Source: an uncultured Burkholderiales bacterium
GTDB taxonomy: Bacteria; Pseudomonadota; Gammaproteobacteria; Burkholderiales; Burkholderiaceae_C
Assembly (NCBI GenBank): GCA_903871865.1
Contig: CAIQIL010000671.1
Coordinates: 1 to 6,251, forward strand
Direction: 5' to 3'
DNA length: 6,251 nucleotides
Program-made: the position numbers and the translations under genes
Notes under the pieces: generated by a model
What the model saw: only the letters and a program-made list of their open reading frames with translations
Told to the model about the DNA's origin: nothing
Databases searched by the model: none
Shown: one piece after another, positions 1 through 4,779 of the stretch
Layout of the letters: each line of letters opens with the position of its first letter
How positions within the stretch are numbered: the first letter of the stretch is position 1

Positions 1-722
1 GTCATGCCGAAGTACTTGGAGAAGCTGTTGATGACGCAGGCGCCGGGGTCGGCGGCCAGCACGGTGGGCGCGGGCGTGCCATCGGGCTGGGCGTCGCTGA
101 GGTTGAGGTAGATCTCGTCGATGATGCGCCATGCGCCATGCGCTCGGGCCCATTCGCAGATGGCGGCCAGCTCTGCGGGCGGCACCGAGGTGCCGGTGGG
201 GTTGGAGGGCGTGGCGATCATCAGGCCCTGGGTGCGCGGTGACCAGTGCCGCTGCACCGCGGCCAGGTCGAGCTGGAAGCGCGAGGCCGCGTCGGTCGGC
301 ACCAGGCGCACGTCGGCGCCAAAGCCGCTCAGGAACTGCCGGTTGCAGGGGTAGGACGGGTCGCCCACCAAGACCTCGTCGCCCGGGTCCACCAGCGCGG
401 CGGTGAGCAGCAACAGCGCGGCCGAGGCCCCCGCGGTCACGACCACGCGCTCGGGCGCGACGTGCACGCCATGCGCCTGTTGGTAGAAGCCGGCGATGGC
501 CTCGCGCAAGGCGGGCAGGCCGAGGGCGCCCGTGTAGGGCAGGGCCGTGTCGGCGGCGATGCGCTGCAGTTCGGCGCGCACGGCCGGCGGTGCGCCGAAG
601 TCGGGCTCACCGATGTTGAAGCGGATCACCCGGTGGCCGGCGGCTTCGAGCTCGGCGGCGCGTTTGCCGAACTCCATGGCCAGGAAGGGGGTGATGGACT
701 GGGCGCGTTGCGAAACCTTCAT
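1..722 (-). CDS. PLP-dependent aminotransferase, class I/II (C-terminus beyond window)
   Basis: Fold-type I aminotransferase that moves an amino group between an amino acid and a 2-oxo acid using pyridoxal phosphate; cytosolic. Read from the ATG at 722-720, 240 residues are present. The order of motifs is canonical: the substrate-arm region RFNIGEPDFGAP (about 34-45), YTGALGLPALREAIAGFY (63-80), the cofactor-binding TAGAS (96-100), TPSNPTG (171-177) with the cofactor-contacting Asn174, IIDEIY (200-205) with Asp202 (pyridine nitrogen) and Tyr205, and SFSKYFGM with the Schiff-base Lys236. All key residues seen so far are intact. Family members are usually about 380-400 residues, so roughly 150 are missing past the left edge. 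The start is chosen because MKVSQRAQSITPF matches the usual N-terminal arm. No Shine-Dalgarno is visible, and a 7-bp hairpin ends one base before the ATG. It lies 45 nt behind the unrecognised 168-aa gene and is probably co-transcribed with it. Substrate cannot be told from sequence; aspartate- or alanine-type activity is possible. Confidence 0.93.
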   Translation of the reverse strand, partial: MKVSQRAQSITPFLAMEFGKRAAELEAAGHRVIRFNIGEPDFGAPPAVRAELQRIAADTALPYTGALGLPALREAIAGFYQQAHGVHVAPERVVVTAGASAALLLLTAALVDPGDEVLVGDPSYPCNRQFLSGFGADVRLVPTDAASRFQLDLAAVQRHWSPRTQGLMIATPSNPTGTSVPPAELAAICEWARAHGAWRIIDEIYLNLSDAQPDGTPAPTVLAADPGACVINSFSKYFGM

Positions 723-723
723 G

Positions 724-743
724 GCGGGGCAGTTTAGCCCCGC
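724..743 (-). promoter_or_regulatory. GC-rich hairpin abutting the aminotransferase start codon
   Basis: Perfect 7-bp inverted repeat GCGGGGC / GCCCCGC (724-730 and 737-743) around a 6-nt loop. In the minus-strand mRNA the stem ends one nucleotide before the AUG, so it covers the place where a ribosome site would sit. No U-run follows, so it is not an intrinsic terminator. A role in restraining translation of the aminotransferase is an inference. Confidence 0.4.
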
Positions 744-767
744 GCCCTGCCACCGCCTGTCTGGCCC

Positions 768-1274
768 TCAGCTGGCCAGGCGGCCGCCCCGGCGTGGCGC
801 TGTGCCGTGCTCGGGCTGGCGTACGGCGCGGTACATGTCGTGGTCGCTCATGCCGATGCCGCGCAGGAAGTCGTCGCGCAGCAGCAGCACGTTGTCGATG
901 TCCTCGTCTTCGGCTTCGGACAGGTAGCCCTGCAGGCGCTCCAGTTCTTCGATCTGGCGTTCGCTGAAGCTGGGGCGGGCCCAGCCTGGCAGCTTGGCGC
1001 AGGGGCTCAGGCCCCAGGCAGTGGGGCTGCGGTGGACGTCCTGGGCCAGCATGGCGGCGTTGAGGTCTTCGAGCTCGGCACTGCCGAGGTGCTGGACCTG
1101 GCCAGGTGCGATCACCTGGGCGGCCACCACGCGGGGCTCGGCCACGTCCATCACGACCCGGCACATCACCGGTTCCGAGAAGGGGTTGAGGGGGTGCAAC
1201 CAGTGGCCATGCATCAGGCAGGCCGCAGCGATCGGTTGATCCAGGTCCGACGAAACGTTGTCGAGCCAGTTCAT
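768..1274 (-). CDS. Uncharacterised 168-aa protein upstream of the aminotransferase
   Basis: I do not recognise this family. The reading frame is supported by a strong AGGAGG ribosome site 8 nt before the ATG, by G/C third-position bias and by sensible protein composition. Residues 1-60 look like a mixed alpha/beta domain with a hydrophobic stretch (IAAACLMHGHWLHPL, about 15-29) and beta-like segments (VMCRVVMDV, VVAAQVIAPG). The second half (101-150) is acidic and helical: an ERQIEELERLQGYLSEAEDED helix region, then NVLLLRDDFLRGIGMSDHDMYRAV. It ends in a short basic disordered tail. There is no signal peptide, no transmembrane segment and no catalytic motif I can name. It probably heads a two-gene transcript with the aminotransferase, 45 nt downstream. 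The other frames crossing this stretch give low-complexity Arg/Ala/Pro-rich products and are not credible. Confidence 0.75.
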   Translation of the reverse strand: MNWLDNVSSDLDQPIAAACLMHGHWLHPLNPFSEPVMCRVVMDVAEPRVVAAQVIAPGQVQHLGSAELEDLNAAMLAQDVHRSPTAWGLSPCAKLPGWARPSFSERQIEELERLQGYLSEAEDEDIDNVLLLRDDFLRGIGMSDHDMYRAVRQPEHGTAPRRGGRLAS

Positions 1275-1282
1275 GGTGCCAT

Positions 1283-1288
1283 CCTCCT
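1283..1288 (-). promoter_or_regulatory. Ribosome binding site AGGAGG of the 168-aa gene
   Basis: Perfect AGGAGG on the minus strand, 8 nt before the ATG at 1274. It is the best Shine-Dalgarno in the window and fixes the start of the unrecognised gene. Confidence 0.85.
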
Positions 1289-1307
1289 GTGAAGCGGTGT
1301 CGAGGGG

Positions 1308-1326
1308 GCTGCCCTTGCCGGGCAGC
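1308..1326. promoter_or_regulatory. Inverted repeat in the leader of the 168-aa gene
   Basis: Perfect 7-bp arms GCTGCCC (1308-1314) and GGGCAGC (1320-1326) around a 5-nt loop. It lies about 20 nt upstream of the AGGAGG site on the minus strand. It could be a leader hairpin or a dyad operator in the divergent region. No T-run follows on either strand, so an intrinsic terminator is unlikely. Confidence 0.4.
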
Positions 1327-1432
1327 GCAAGTCACTGGAGACCATCATGCAGACATCGGGCCCGTTTGGGCGGGCAGAGGTGCGCCAATTTCGTGGCATT
1401 CATCGCTTTCGGCGTGTCTTTGCAACAAGGCC

Positions 1433-1450
1433 CGAAATCGCCTGATTTCG
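1433..1450. promoter_or_regulatory. Operator-like palindrome upstream of the ferredoxin
   Basis: Perfect dyad CGAAATC (1433-1439) / GATTTCG (1444-1450) with a 4-nt centre, ending 18 nt before the GTG start. It is AT-richer than its surroundings, lies between two divergent genes, and sits just before the -10-like TACATT at 1453-1458. This position suits a dimeric transcription factor. An mRNA hairpin is the alternative. The regulator is unknown. Confidence 0.4.
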
Positions 1451-1468
1451 CCTACATTCTGGAAGGCT

Positions 1469-1702
1469 GTGCCTCCCCCTGTCGCCCTGCCCCACATCGA
1501 CACCGAGCGCTGCACCGCTTGCGGCCGCTGCGTGGCGGCCTGCCCGCCCAAGGTGTTGTGGTTGCAGGCGCAAGGCCCCCGGGGCTGGGGCCCCAAGCAG
1601 GCCGAACTGCATGACCCCTCGCATTGCACGGGATGTGCCCAGTGCGCGGTGGTCTGCCCTTTCGATGTGATCCGGATGGTGCGGCTGACCCAGCCTCGCT
1701 GA
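1469..1702 (+). CDS. 2[4Fe-4S] ferredoxin
   Basis: Small cytosolic electron carrier with two four-cysteine cluster motifs. Read from GTG 1469 it is 77 residues. The first motif is CTACGRCVAACP (Cys15, 18, 21, 25) and the second is CTGCAQCAVVCPFD (Cys53, 56, 59, 63). Both have the CX2CX2CX3CP spacing that binds a [4Fe-4S] cluster. The 27 residues between the motifs (rich in Gly, Pro, Gln and Trp) are longer than in a compact clostridial-type ferredoxin. The true domain begins around PHIDTERC. GTG 1469 is the only usual start codon near it, with no in-frame ATG close by. A GGAAGG lies only 2 nt upstream of the GTG, too close to be a normal ribosome site, so the start is uncertain. The frame stays open back to 1289, but that extension has no ferredoxin-like character. 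Redox partner unknown; the neighbours give no hint. Confidence 0.88.
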   Translation: MPPPVALPHIDTERCTACGRCVAACPPKVLWLQAQGPRGWGPKQAELHDPSHCTGCAQCAVVCPFDVIRMVRLTQPR

Positions 1703-1708
1703 GGCCTT

Positions 1709-1878
1709 GTCAAGAGGGCAGGACATGCGCAACTGCGCGTCCTGGACATGCAAGTCAGCCGCAAGTTTTACCGGGACGTCATCGGCTGGTCGAAACGGGC
1801 GAAGACGCACAAGGCCGTGTGTACTTCAAGGCCTGGGACGAGCGCGACCACAACGGCATCGTGCTGCGCCAGGCCGAC
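1709..1878 (+). pseudogene. Remnant of an extradiol ring-cleavage dioxygenase (catechol 2,3-dioxygenase type), N-terminal fragment
   Basis: Two overlapping-frame pieces together read like the start of a catechol 2,3-dioxygenase (vicinal oxygen chelate fold), an enzyme that opens catechol rings next to the diol. In one frame, 1721-1786 reads GHAQLRVLDMQ then VSRKFYRDVIG. In the next frame, from 1786, it continues LVETGEDAQGRVYFKAW then DERDHNGIVLRQAD. This follows the family pattern GHxQLRVLDM...YxxxxGLxExxxDxQGRVYLKAW...LVLRxAD, including the first-domain His of GHAQ. Only about 53 of roughly 310 residues survive, and the metal-binding second domain is absent. The break between frames is explained by one lost C (GGCCTGG expected, GGCTGG seen at 1784-1789). 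No start codon precedes GHAQ in a sensible place. The match is from memory of the family and is not an alignment score. Confidence 0.75.
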
Positions 1879-2055
1879 ATGGGCATCTTGCTGGCCTTCA
1901 TGTTCGTCTGGAACATGCTGGGGGCCTTGATCCTGCTGCCGGCGCTGGCGCACTTCCTCTTCAAGCCTGCCAGCGTGCTGGCCACCGCGCAGGGCGGTGT
2001 GCAGGGCGCAGCGCTCGGTGGCCCGGACGGCCTGTGGGACAAGGCCGTGCCTTGA
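1876..2055 (+). pseudogene. Remnant of an RND/MMPL-family exporter, extreme C-terminus
   Basis: In the same frame as the second dioxygenase piece, the sequence changes to ADMGILLAFMFVWNMLGAL and ILLPALAHFLFKPA, then a Gly/Ala-rich tail ending at TGA 2053-2055. The QADMGxLLxFMFxxNMLGALxLLPALxxFL pattern is the last transmembrane segment of large RND-superfamily (MMPL-like) exporters, which are normally about 750-900 residues. Only about 59 residues remain, so no transport function is possible. The join to the dioxygenase falls in CAGGCCGACATGG (1870-1882), where both families would encode Gln-Ala-Asp. That points to recombination at short shared sequence. The ATG at 1879 could still start a 58-residue one-helix peptide, but it has no ribosome site. 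Confidence 0.72.
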
Positions 2056-2085
2056 CTGAGCCTTTGAGCGGCTGACGCAGTGATG

Positions 2086-2113
2086 CCCCCGGTTCGCCCG
2101 CGCGACCCGGGGG
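2086..2113. terminator. GC hairpin between the relic and the phosphate genes
   Basis: Perfect 7-bp arms CCCCCGG (2086-2092) and CCGGGGG (2107-2113) with a 14-nt loop, 30 nt after the stop of the relic frame. There is no T-run on either side, so it is at best a weak or factor-assisted terminator insulating the phosphate operon. Confidence 0.3.
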
Positions 2114-2162
2114 ATTCCCTGGCCAGGGGTCTGGCGCAGGCGGGCCAGCGGCCCCGTGGCCT

Positions 2163-2168
2163 TAGAAT
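2163..2168 (+). promoter_or_regulatory. Candidate -10 element TAGAAT of the phosphate operon
   Basis: TAGAAT matches the sigma-70 -10 consensus at 5 of 6 positions, in a GC-rich 163-nt intergenic stretch. No convincing -35 is present at 16-18 nt spacing (GCGGGC at 17). Transcription would start near 2175, giving a leader of about 44 nt before the ATG at 2219. Confidence 0.45.
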
Positions 2169-2187
2169 AGTCCGTTTGGACCATGCG

Positions 2188-2205
2188 CTGTCATGAAAGT
2201 GGCGC
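2188..2205 (+). promoter_or_regulatory. Possible PHO-box half site
   Basis: CTGTCAT (2188-2194) is identical to one half of the PhoB recognition repeat. The second half at the right 11-nt period, GTGGCGC (2199-2205), matches only 4 of 7 positions. It lies downstream of the candidate -10, so PhoB bound here would more likely repress than activate. Only one good half site is visible, so this is tentative. Confidence 0.25.
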
Positions 2206-2218
2206 GCACAACGCCGCC

Positions 2219-2866
2219 ATGATCTTTGGAAAGCTGCTGCCCCGAGAGGGCAATTTTTTTGAGCTCTTCAACCAGCACGCCCAGCACATCGTCGCATCGG
2301 CGCACGCCTTTGCGGCCCTGGTCCAGCACTACAACGACCCGGCGCTGCGCCAGAAGCACCACCAGGAAGTCGATGCCGCCGAGGGCATGGCCGACACCAT
2401 CCTGCGCGAGGTCAACCGCCTGCTGCACAAGACCTTCATCACGCCCATCGACCGCGAGCAGATCCACTCGCTGATCAACACCATGGACGATGTGGCCGAC
2501 CTGATGCAGGACGCGGCCGAAACCATGGCGCTGTACGACGTGCGCCGCGTCACCGACGAGGTCGTGCGCCTGGCCGACCTGTGCGTGAAGAGCACCGAGC
2601 GCCTCAGGAGCGCCGTGGCCCTGCTCAAGGAGATCGGCGATGCCGACACGGCCGCCGCGGCGCTGAAGACCTGCGAAGAAATCGACCAGCTGGAGTCGGA
2701 CGCCGACAGCGTCATGCGCGCGGCCATGAGCAAGCTCTTCCGCGAAGAGCCCGATGTGCGCGAGGTCATCAAGCTCAAGGCGATTTACGAGCTGCTGGAA
2801 ACCGTCACCGACAGGTGCGACGACGTGGCCAAGCTCATCGAGGGCGTGATCCTCGAAAACTCCTGA
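2219..2866 (+). CDS. DUF47 / PhoU-like accessory protein of the Pit phosphate transporter
   Basis: A 215-residue, almost wholly helical cytosolic protein of the DUF47 family (PhoU-related), which is typically encoded next to PiT phosphate transporters and thought to modulate them. It starts MIFGKLLPREGNFFELFNQHA, the hallmark N-terminus of the family. Helices then carry the PhoU-like acidic motifs, such as EVDAAEGMADTI (about 48-59), INTMDDVADLMQDAAE (about 86-101) and ELLETVTDRCDDVAKLIEGVI (about 190-210). In PhoU-type proteins these E/DxxxD patterns bind metal clusters. Length is full for the family. ATG 2219 is preferred to the in-frame ATG at 2183, whose 12 extra residues (MRCHESGAHNAA) are unlike the family. 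The ribosome site is weak. The phosphate transporter gene follows after 19 nt, so the two are surely one operon. Confidence 0.95.
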   Translation: MIFGKLLPREGNFFELFNQHAQHIVASAHAFAALVQHYNDPALRQKHHQEVDAAEGMADTILREVNRLLHKTFITPIDREQIHSLINTMDDVADLMQDAAETMALYDVRRVTDEVVRLADLCVKSTERLRSAVALLKEIGDADTAAAALKTCEEIDQLESDADSVMRAAMSKLFREEPDVREVIKLKAIYELLETVTDRCDDVAKLIEGVILENS

Positions 2867-2872
2867 GCCGGC

Positions 2873-2877
2873 AGGAG
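2873..2877 (+). promoter_or_regulatory. Ribosome binding site AGGAG of the phosphate transporter gene
   Basis: AGGAG 8 nt before the ATG at 2886, within the 19-nt gap after the DUF47 stop. It confirms ATG 2886 over the next in-frame ATG at 2895. Confidence 0.8.
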
Positions 2878-2885
2878 CACCTCCC

Positions 2886-3908
2886 ATGCAATCCATGCAG
2901 GTGGCCTCTCAGATGGGGCTCTGGGTCATCGTCCTCCTGGTCATCCTGGCCTTGCTGTTCGACTTCATGAACGGCTTCCACGACGCGGCCAACTCGATCG
3001 CGACCGTGGTGTCCACCGGCGTGCTGCGGCCCAGCCAGGCGGTGCTGTTCGCGGCCTTCTTCAACGTGGTGGCCATCTTCGTCTTCCACCTCAGCGTGGC
3101 GGCCACCGTGGGCAAGGGCATCGCCGATGCCGGTGTGATCGACGTGCACGTGGTGTTCGGCGCCTTGGTGGGGGCCATCGCCTGGAACCTCGTCACCTGG
3201 TACTGGGGCATCCCGAGCAGTTCCTCGCACGCCCTGATCGGCGGCATCGTGGGCGCGGTGCTGGCCAAGGCCGGCCCGGACGCCTTGGTCGCCACCGGCA
3301 TCGTGCGCACCGTGACCTTCATCTTCGTGTCGCCGATGCTGGGCTACCTGCTGGGCTCGCTGATGATGGTGCTGGTGGCCTGGGTGTTCCGCCGCGTCTC
3401 GCCCTCGCGGGTGGACCGCTGGTTCCGCCGCGCGCAACTGGTGTCGGCCGGGGCCTACAGCCTGGGACACGGCGGCAACGACGCGCAGAAGACCATCGGC
3501 ATCATCTGGATGCTGCTGATCGCCACGGGTTACGCCAGCGGTGCAGACCACGCCCCACCGACCTGGACCATCGTGTGCTGCTACCTGGCCATCGGCATGG
3601 GCACGATGTTCGGCGGCTGGCGCATCGTCAAGACCATGGGCCAGAAGATCACCAAGCTCAAGCCCGTCGGGGGTTTCTGTGCCGAGACCGGTGGCGCCCT
3701 GACCCTGTTCATCGCCACGGCCATCGGGGTGCCGGTGTCCACCACGCACACCATCACCGGCGCCATCGTTGGCGTGGGCTCGGTGCAGCGCGCCAGCGCG
3801 GTGCGTTGGGGCGTGGCGGGCAACATCGTGTGGGCCTGGATCTTCACCATCCCGGCCGCGGCCACGGTGGCGGCGCTGGCTTACGCGCTGAGCACGCAGT
3901 TGTTCTGA
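2886..3908 (+). CDS. pit: PiT-family inorganic phosphate transporter
   Basis: Low-affinity inner-membrane inorganic phosphate permease; bacterial members use the proton gradient and take up metal-phosphate complexes. It has 340 residues, within the range of the short bacterial members and shorter than E. coli PitA (about 500). The two inverted PiT signature repeats are clear. The N-terminal half has FDFMNGFHDAANSIATVVST (25-44) and the re-entrant SSSSHALIGG (111-120). The C-terminal half has GHGGNDAQKTIG (194-205) and PVSTTHTITGAIVGVG (283-298). The conserved Asn/Asp pairs (N29/D33 and N198/D199) are intact. About ten hydrophobic segments are visible, with a basic cytoplasmic loop (FRRVSPSRVDRWFRRAQ, 168-184) between the halves. 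It is the second gene of the DUF47-pit operon. Long open frames on the opposite strand here are by-products of its GC-biased codons. Confidence 0.97.
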   Translation: MQSMQVASQMGLWVIVLLVILALLFDFMNGFHDAANSIATVVSTGVLRPSQAVLFAAFFNVVAIFVFHLSVAATVGKGIADAGVIDVHVVFGALVGAIAWNLVTWYWGIPSSSSHALIGGIVGAVLAKAGPDALVATGIVRTVTFIFVSPMLGYLLGSLMMVLVAWVFRRVSPSRVDRWFRRAQLVSAGAYSLGHGGNDAQKTIGIIWMLLIATGYASGADHAPPTWTIVCCYLAIGMGTMFGGWRIVKTMGQKITKLKPVGGFCAETGGALTLFIATAIGVPVSTTHTITGAIVGVGSVQRASAVRWGVAGNIVWAWIFTIPAAATVAALAYALSTQLF

Positions 3909-3963
3909 GGGCGGCTGATCACGGCCGATCGCGGCACGGGCGTTCCGTGGCAAGCTGCGCGCC

Positions 3964-4323
3964 ATGAGCGATTCCCTTGACGACCTGGCCCAGCGCCTGC
4001 AGCGCTTCGCCGATGCCCGCGACTGGGGCCCTTTCCACTCGCCCAAGAACCTGGCCTCGGCGCTCATCGTCGAGGCGGCGGAGTTGCTGGAGCCTTTCCA
4101 GTGGCTGACCGAGGCGCAAAGCCGCGCCTTGCCCGAGGACGCGAAAGACGCCGTCGCCCTGGAGATGGCCGATGTGCTGCTCTACCTCGTGCAGCTGGGC
4201 ACGGTGTTGGGCGTGGACGTGGTGGCCGCGGCGCACCGCAAGGTCGACATCAACGAGGGCCGCTTTCCGCCGGTGGCGCTGCAGGCCCCCGCCGTGCCGG
4301 GCGCCGAGGGCACCGTCGCCTGA
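3964..4323 (+). CDS. MazG-like all-alpha nucleotide pyrophosphohydrolase
   Basis: A 119-residue cytosolic protein of the MazG-like superfamily (RS21-C6/dCTPase-like branch), which hydrolyses NTPs or dNTPs to NMP and pyrophosphate, usually clearing unwanted nucleotides. The Mg2+-binding EXXE...EXXD signature is complete: Glu37 and Glu40 in IVEAAELLEPFQW, then Glu67 and Asp70 in LEMADVLLYLV. The C-terminal RKVDINEGRFPP (about 92-103) matches the substrate-side K...N..R/K-(Y/F)P motif. RDWGPFHSPKNLA (19-31) is the usual N-terminal motif. Length is normal for a single-domain member. No Shine-Dalgarno lies before ATG 3964; a -10-like CAAGCT (3951-3956) is 7 nt upstream, so the mRNA may be leaderless. 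It begins 55 nt after pit, and the HNH gene follows after 4 nt. The preferred nucleotide cannot be told. Confidence 0.92.
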   Translation: MSDSLDDLAQRLQRFADARDWGPFHSPKNLASALIVEAAELLEPFQWLTEAQSRALPEDAKDAVALEMADVLLYLVQLGTVLGVDVVAAAHRKVDINEGRFPPVALQAPAVPGAEGTVA

Positions 4324-4327
4324 GCCC

Positions 4328-4699
4328 ATGCCCGGCCGCATCCGTCGCCAGTTGATCGCGCAGCAGCTGTCGGCGCTGGACGCCGCGCGCGCCCAGGTCG
4401 CGGCACCCGATGCTTTGCCGATCTGCCCGCTGTGCGAGCGGCCGATCCCGCGTTCGGAGCAAGACGCTCACCACCTCGTGCCCAAAAGCAAGGGCGGGCG
4501 CCACACCGAGTACCTTCACCGCATCTGCCACAAACAGATTCACGCCCTGCTGACCGAGACCGAACTGGCCCGCAGCCACCACACCGTGGAAGCCTTGCTG
4601 GCCCACCCCGGCATCGCCACCTTCGTCGCGTGGGTGCGTGGCAAGCCGCCCGAGTTCCGCGGGCGCGCCTTCAAAAGCGAGCGCTTGCGCCGTCGCTGA
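4328..4699 (+). CDS. Small HNH-endonuclease-family protein
   Basis: A 123-residue protein with a compact HNH (beta-beta-alpha metal) fold. CPLC (Cys33, Cys36) starts the domain, followed by DAHHLVPKSKGGRHTEYLHRICHKQIHALLTE (46-77). His48/His49 form the first H of HNH, His64 occupies the middle, and Cys67, His68 and His72 complete the metal and zinc ligands. The rest is a helical tail (ELARSHHTVEALLAHPGIATFVAWVRGKPPEF). Such stand-alone proteins are common single genes in proteobacteria and are annotated as HNH endonucleases, but their substrate is unknown to me. ATG 4328 lies 4 nt after the MazG-like stop and has no ribosome site of its own, so translational coupling is likely. The frame is open far upstream through the MazG-like gene, but that part is Arg/Trp-rich nonsense. 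Confidence 0.87.
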   Translation: MPGRIRRQLIAQQLSALDAARAQVAAPDALPICPLCERPIPRSEQDAHHLVPKSKGGRHTEYLHRICHKQIHALLTETELARSHHTVEALLAHPGIATFVAWVRGKPPEFRGRAFKSERLRRR

Positions 4700-4702
4700 C
4701 CG

Positions 4703-4729
4703 GGGCCTGACGCGGCTTACCGTCAGCCC
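4703..4729 (+). terminator. Hairpin after the HNH gene, probable transcript end
   Basis: GGG-(bulged C)-CTGACG (4703-4712) pairs with CGTCAGCCC (4721-4729), 9 bp around an 8-nt loop, starting 4 nt after the HNH stop. A second dyad, GTGCCGGCAC (4730-4739), directly follows. There is no T-run, so any termination would not be a standard intrinsic one. Confidence 0.35.
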
Positions 4730-4779
4730 GTGCCGGCACCTGCCGCCCCACGCCACGCCAGGTGGCCTACAGTGCGGGC

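Noticed and set aside
121..142. Short tandem-like repeat (atgcgcc units)
   Set aside because: It encodes Arg-Ala-His-Gly-Ala-Trp-Arg within the aminotransferase in the correct frame; codon coincidence, too short for a repeat element.
246..737. 163-codon plus-strand frame over the aminotransferase
   Set aside because: Complement of a gene with all catalytic residues intact; the product is Gly/Arg/Ala-rich and lacks any motif.
607..1335. 242-codon minus-strand frame spanning the 168-aa gene and the aminotransferase start
   Set aside because: Arg/Pro/Ala-rich, crosses two real genes in the wrong frame and has no ribosome site.
1289..1468. N-terminal extension of the ferredoxin from ATG 1289
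   Set aside because: The 60 added residues are unlike any ferredoxin, and the stretch contains two inverted repeats and a promoter-like element, as intergenic DNA would.
2119..2148. CTGGCC/GGCCAG inverted repeat before the phosphate promoter
   Set aside because: Six-base arms with an 18-nt loop in very GC-rich sequence are expected by chance.
2183..2218. Earlier in-frame ATG for the DUF47 protein
   Set aside because: Adds MRCHESGAHNAA, absent from the family's usual N-terminus, and leaves almost no leader after the -10 candidate.
2162..2896. 244-codon minus-strand frame opposite the DUF47 gene
   Set aside because: Mirror of the DUF47 coding frame; Val/Gly/His/Gln-rich without domains, and it covers the promoter region of the real operon.
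2835..4067. 410-codon open frame on the minus strand opposite pit
   Set aside because: It lies antisense to an unmistakable PiT transporter and its product is a His/Gly/Ala/Arg-rich low-complexity string, as expected from the complement of GC-biased codons.
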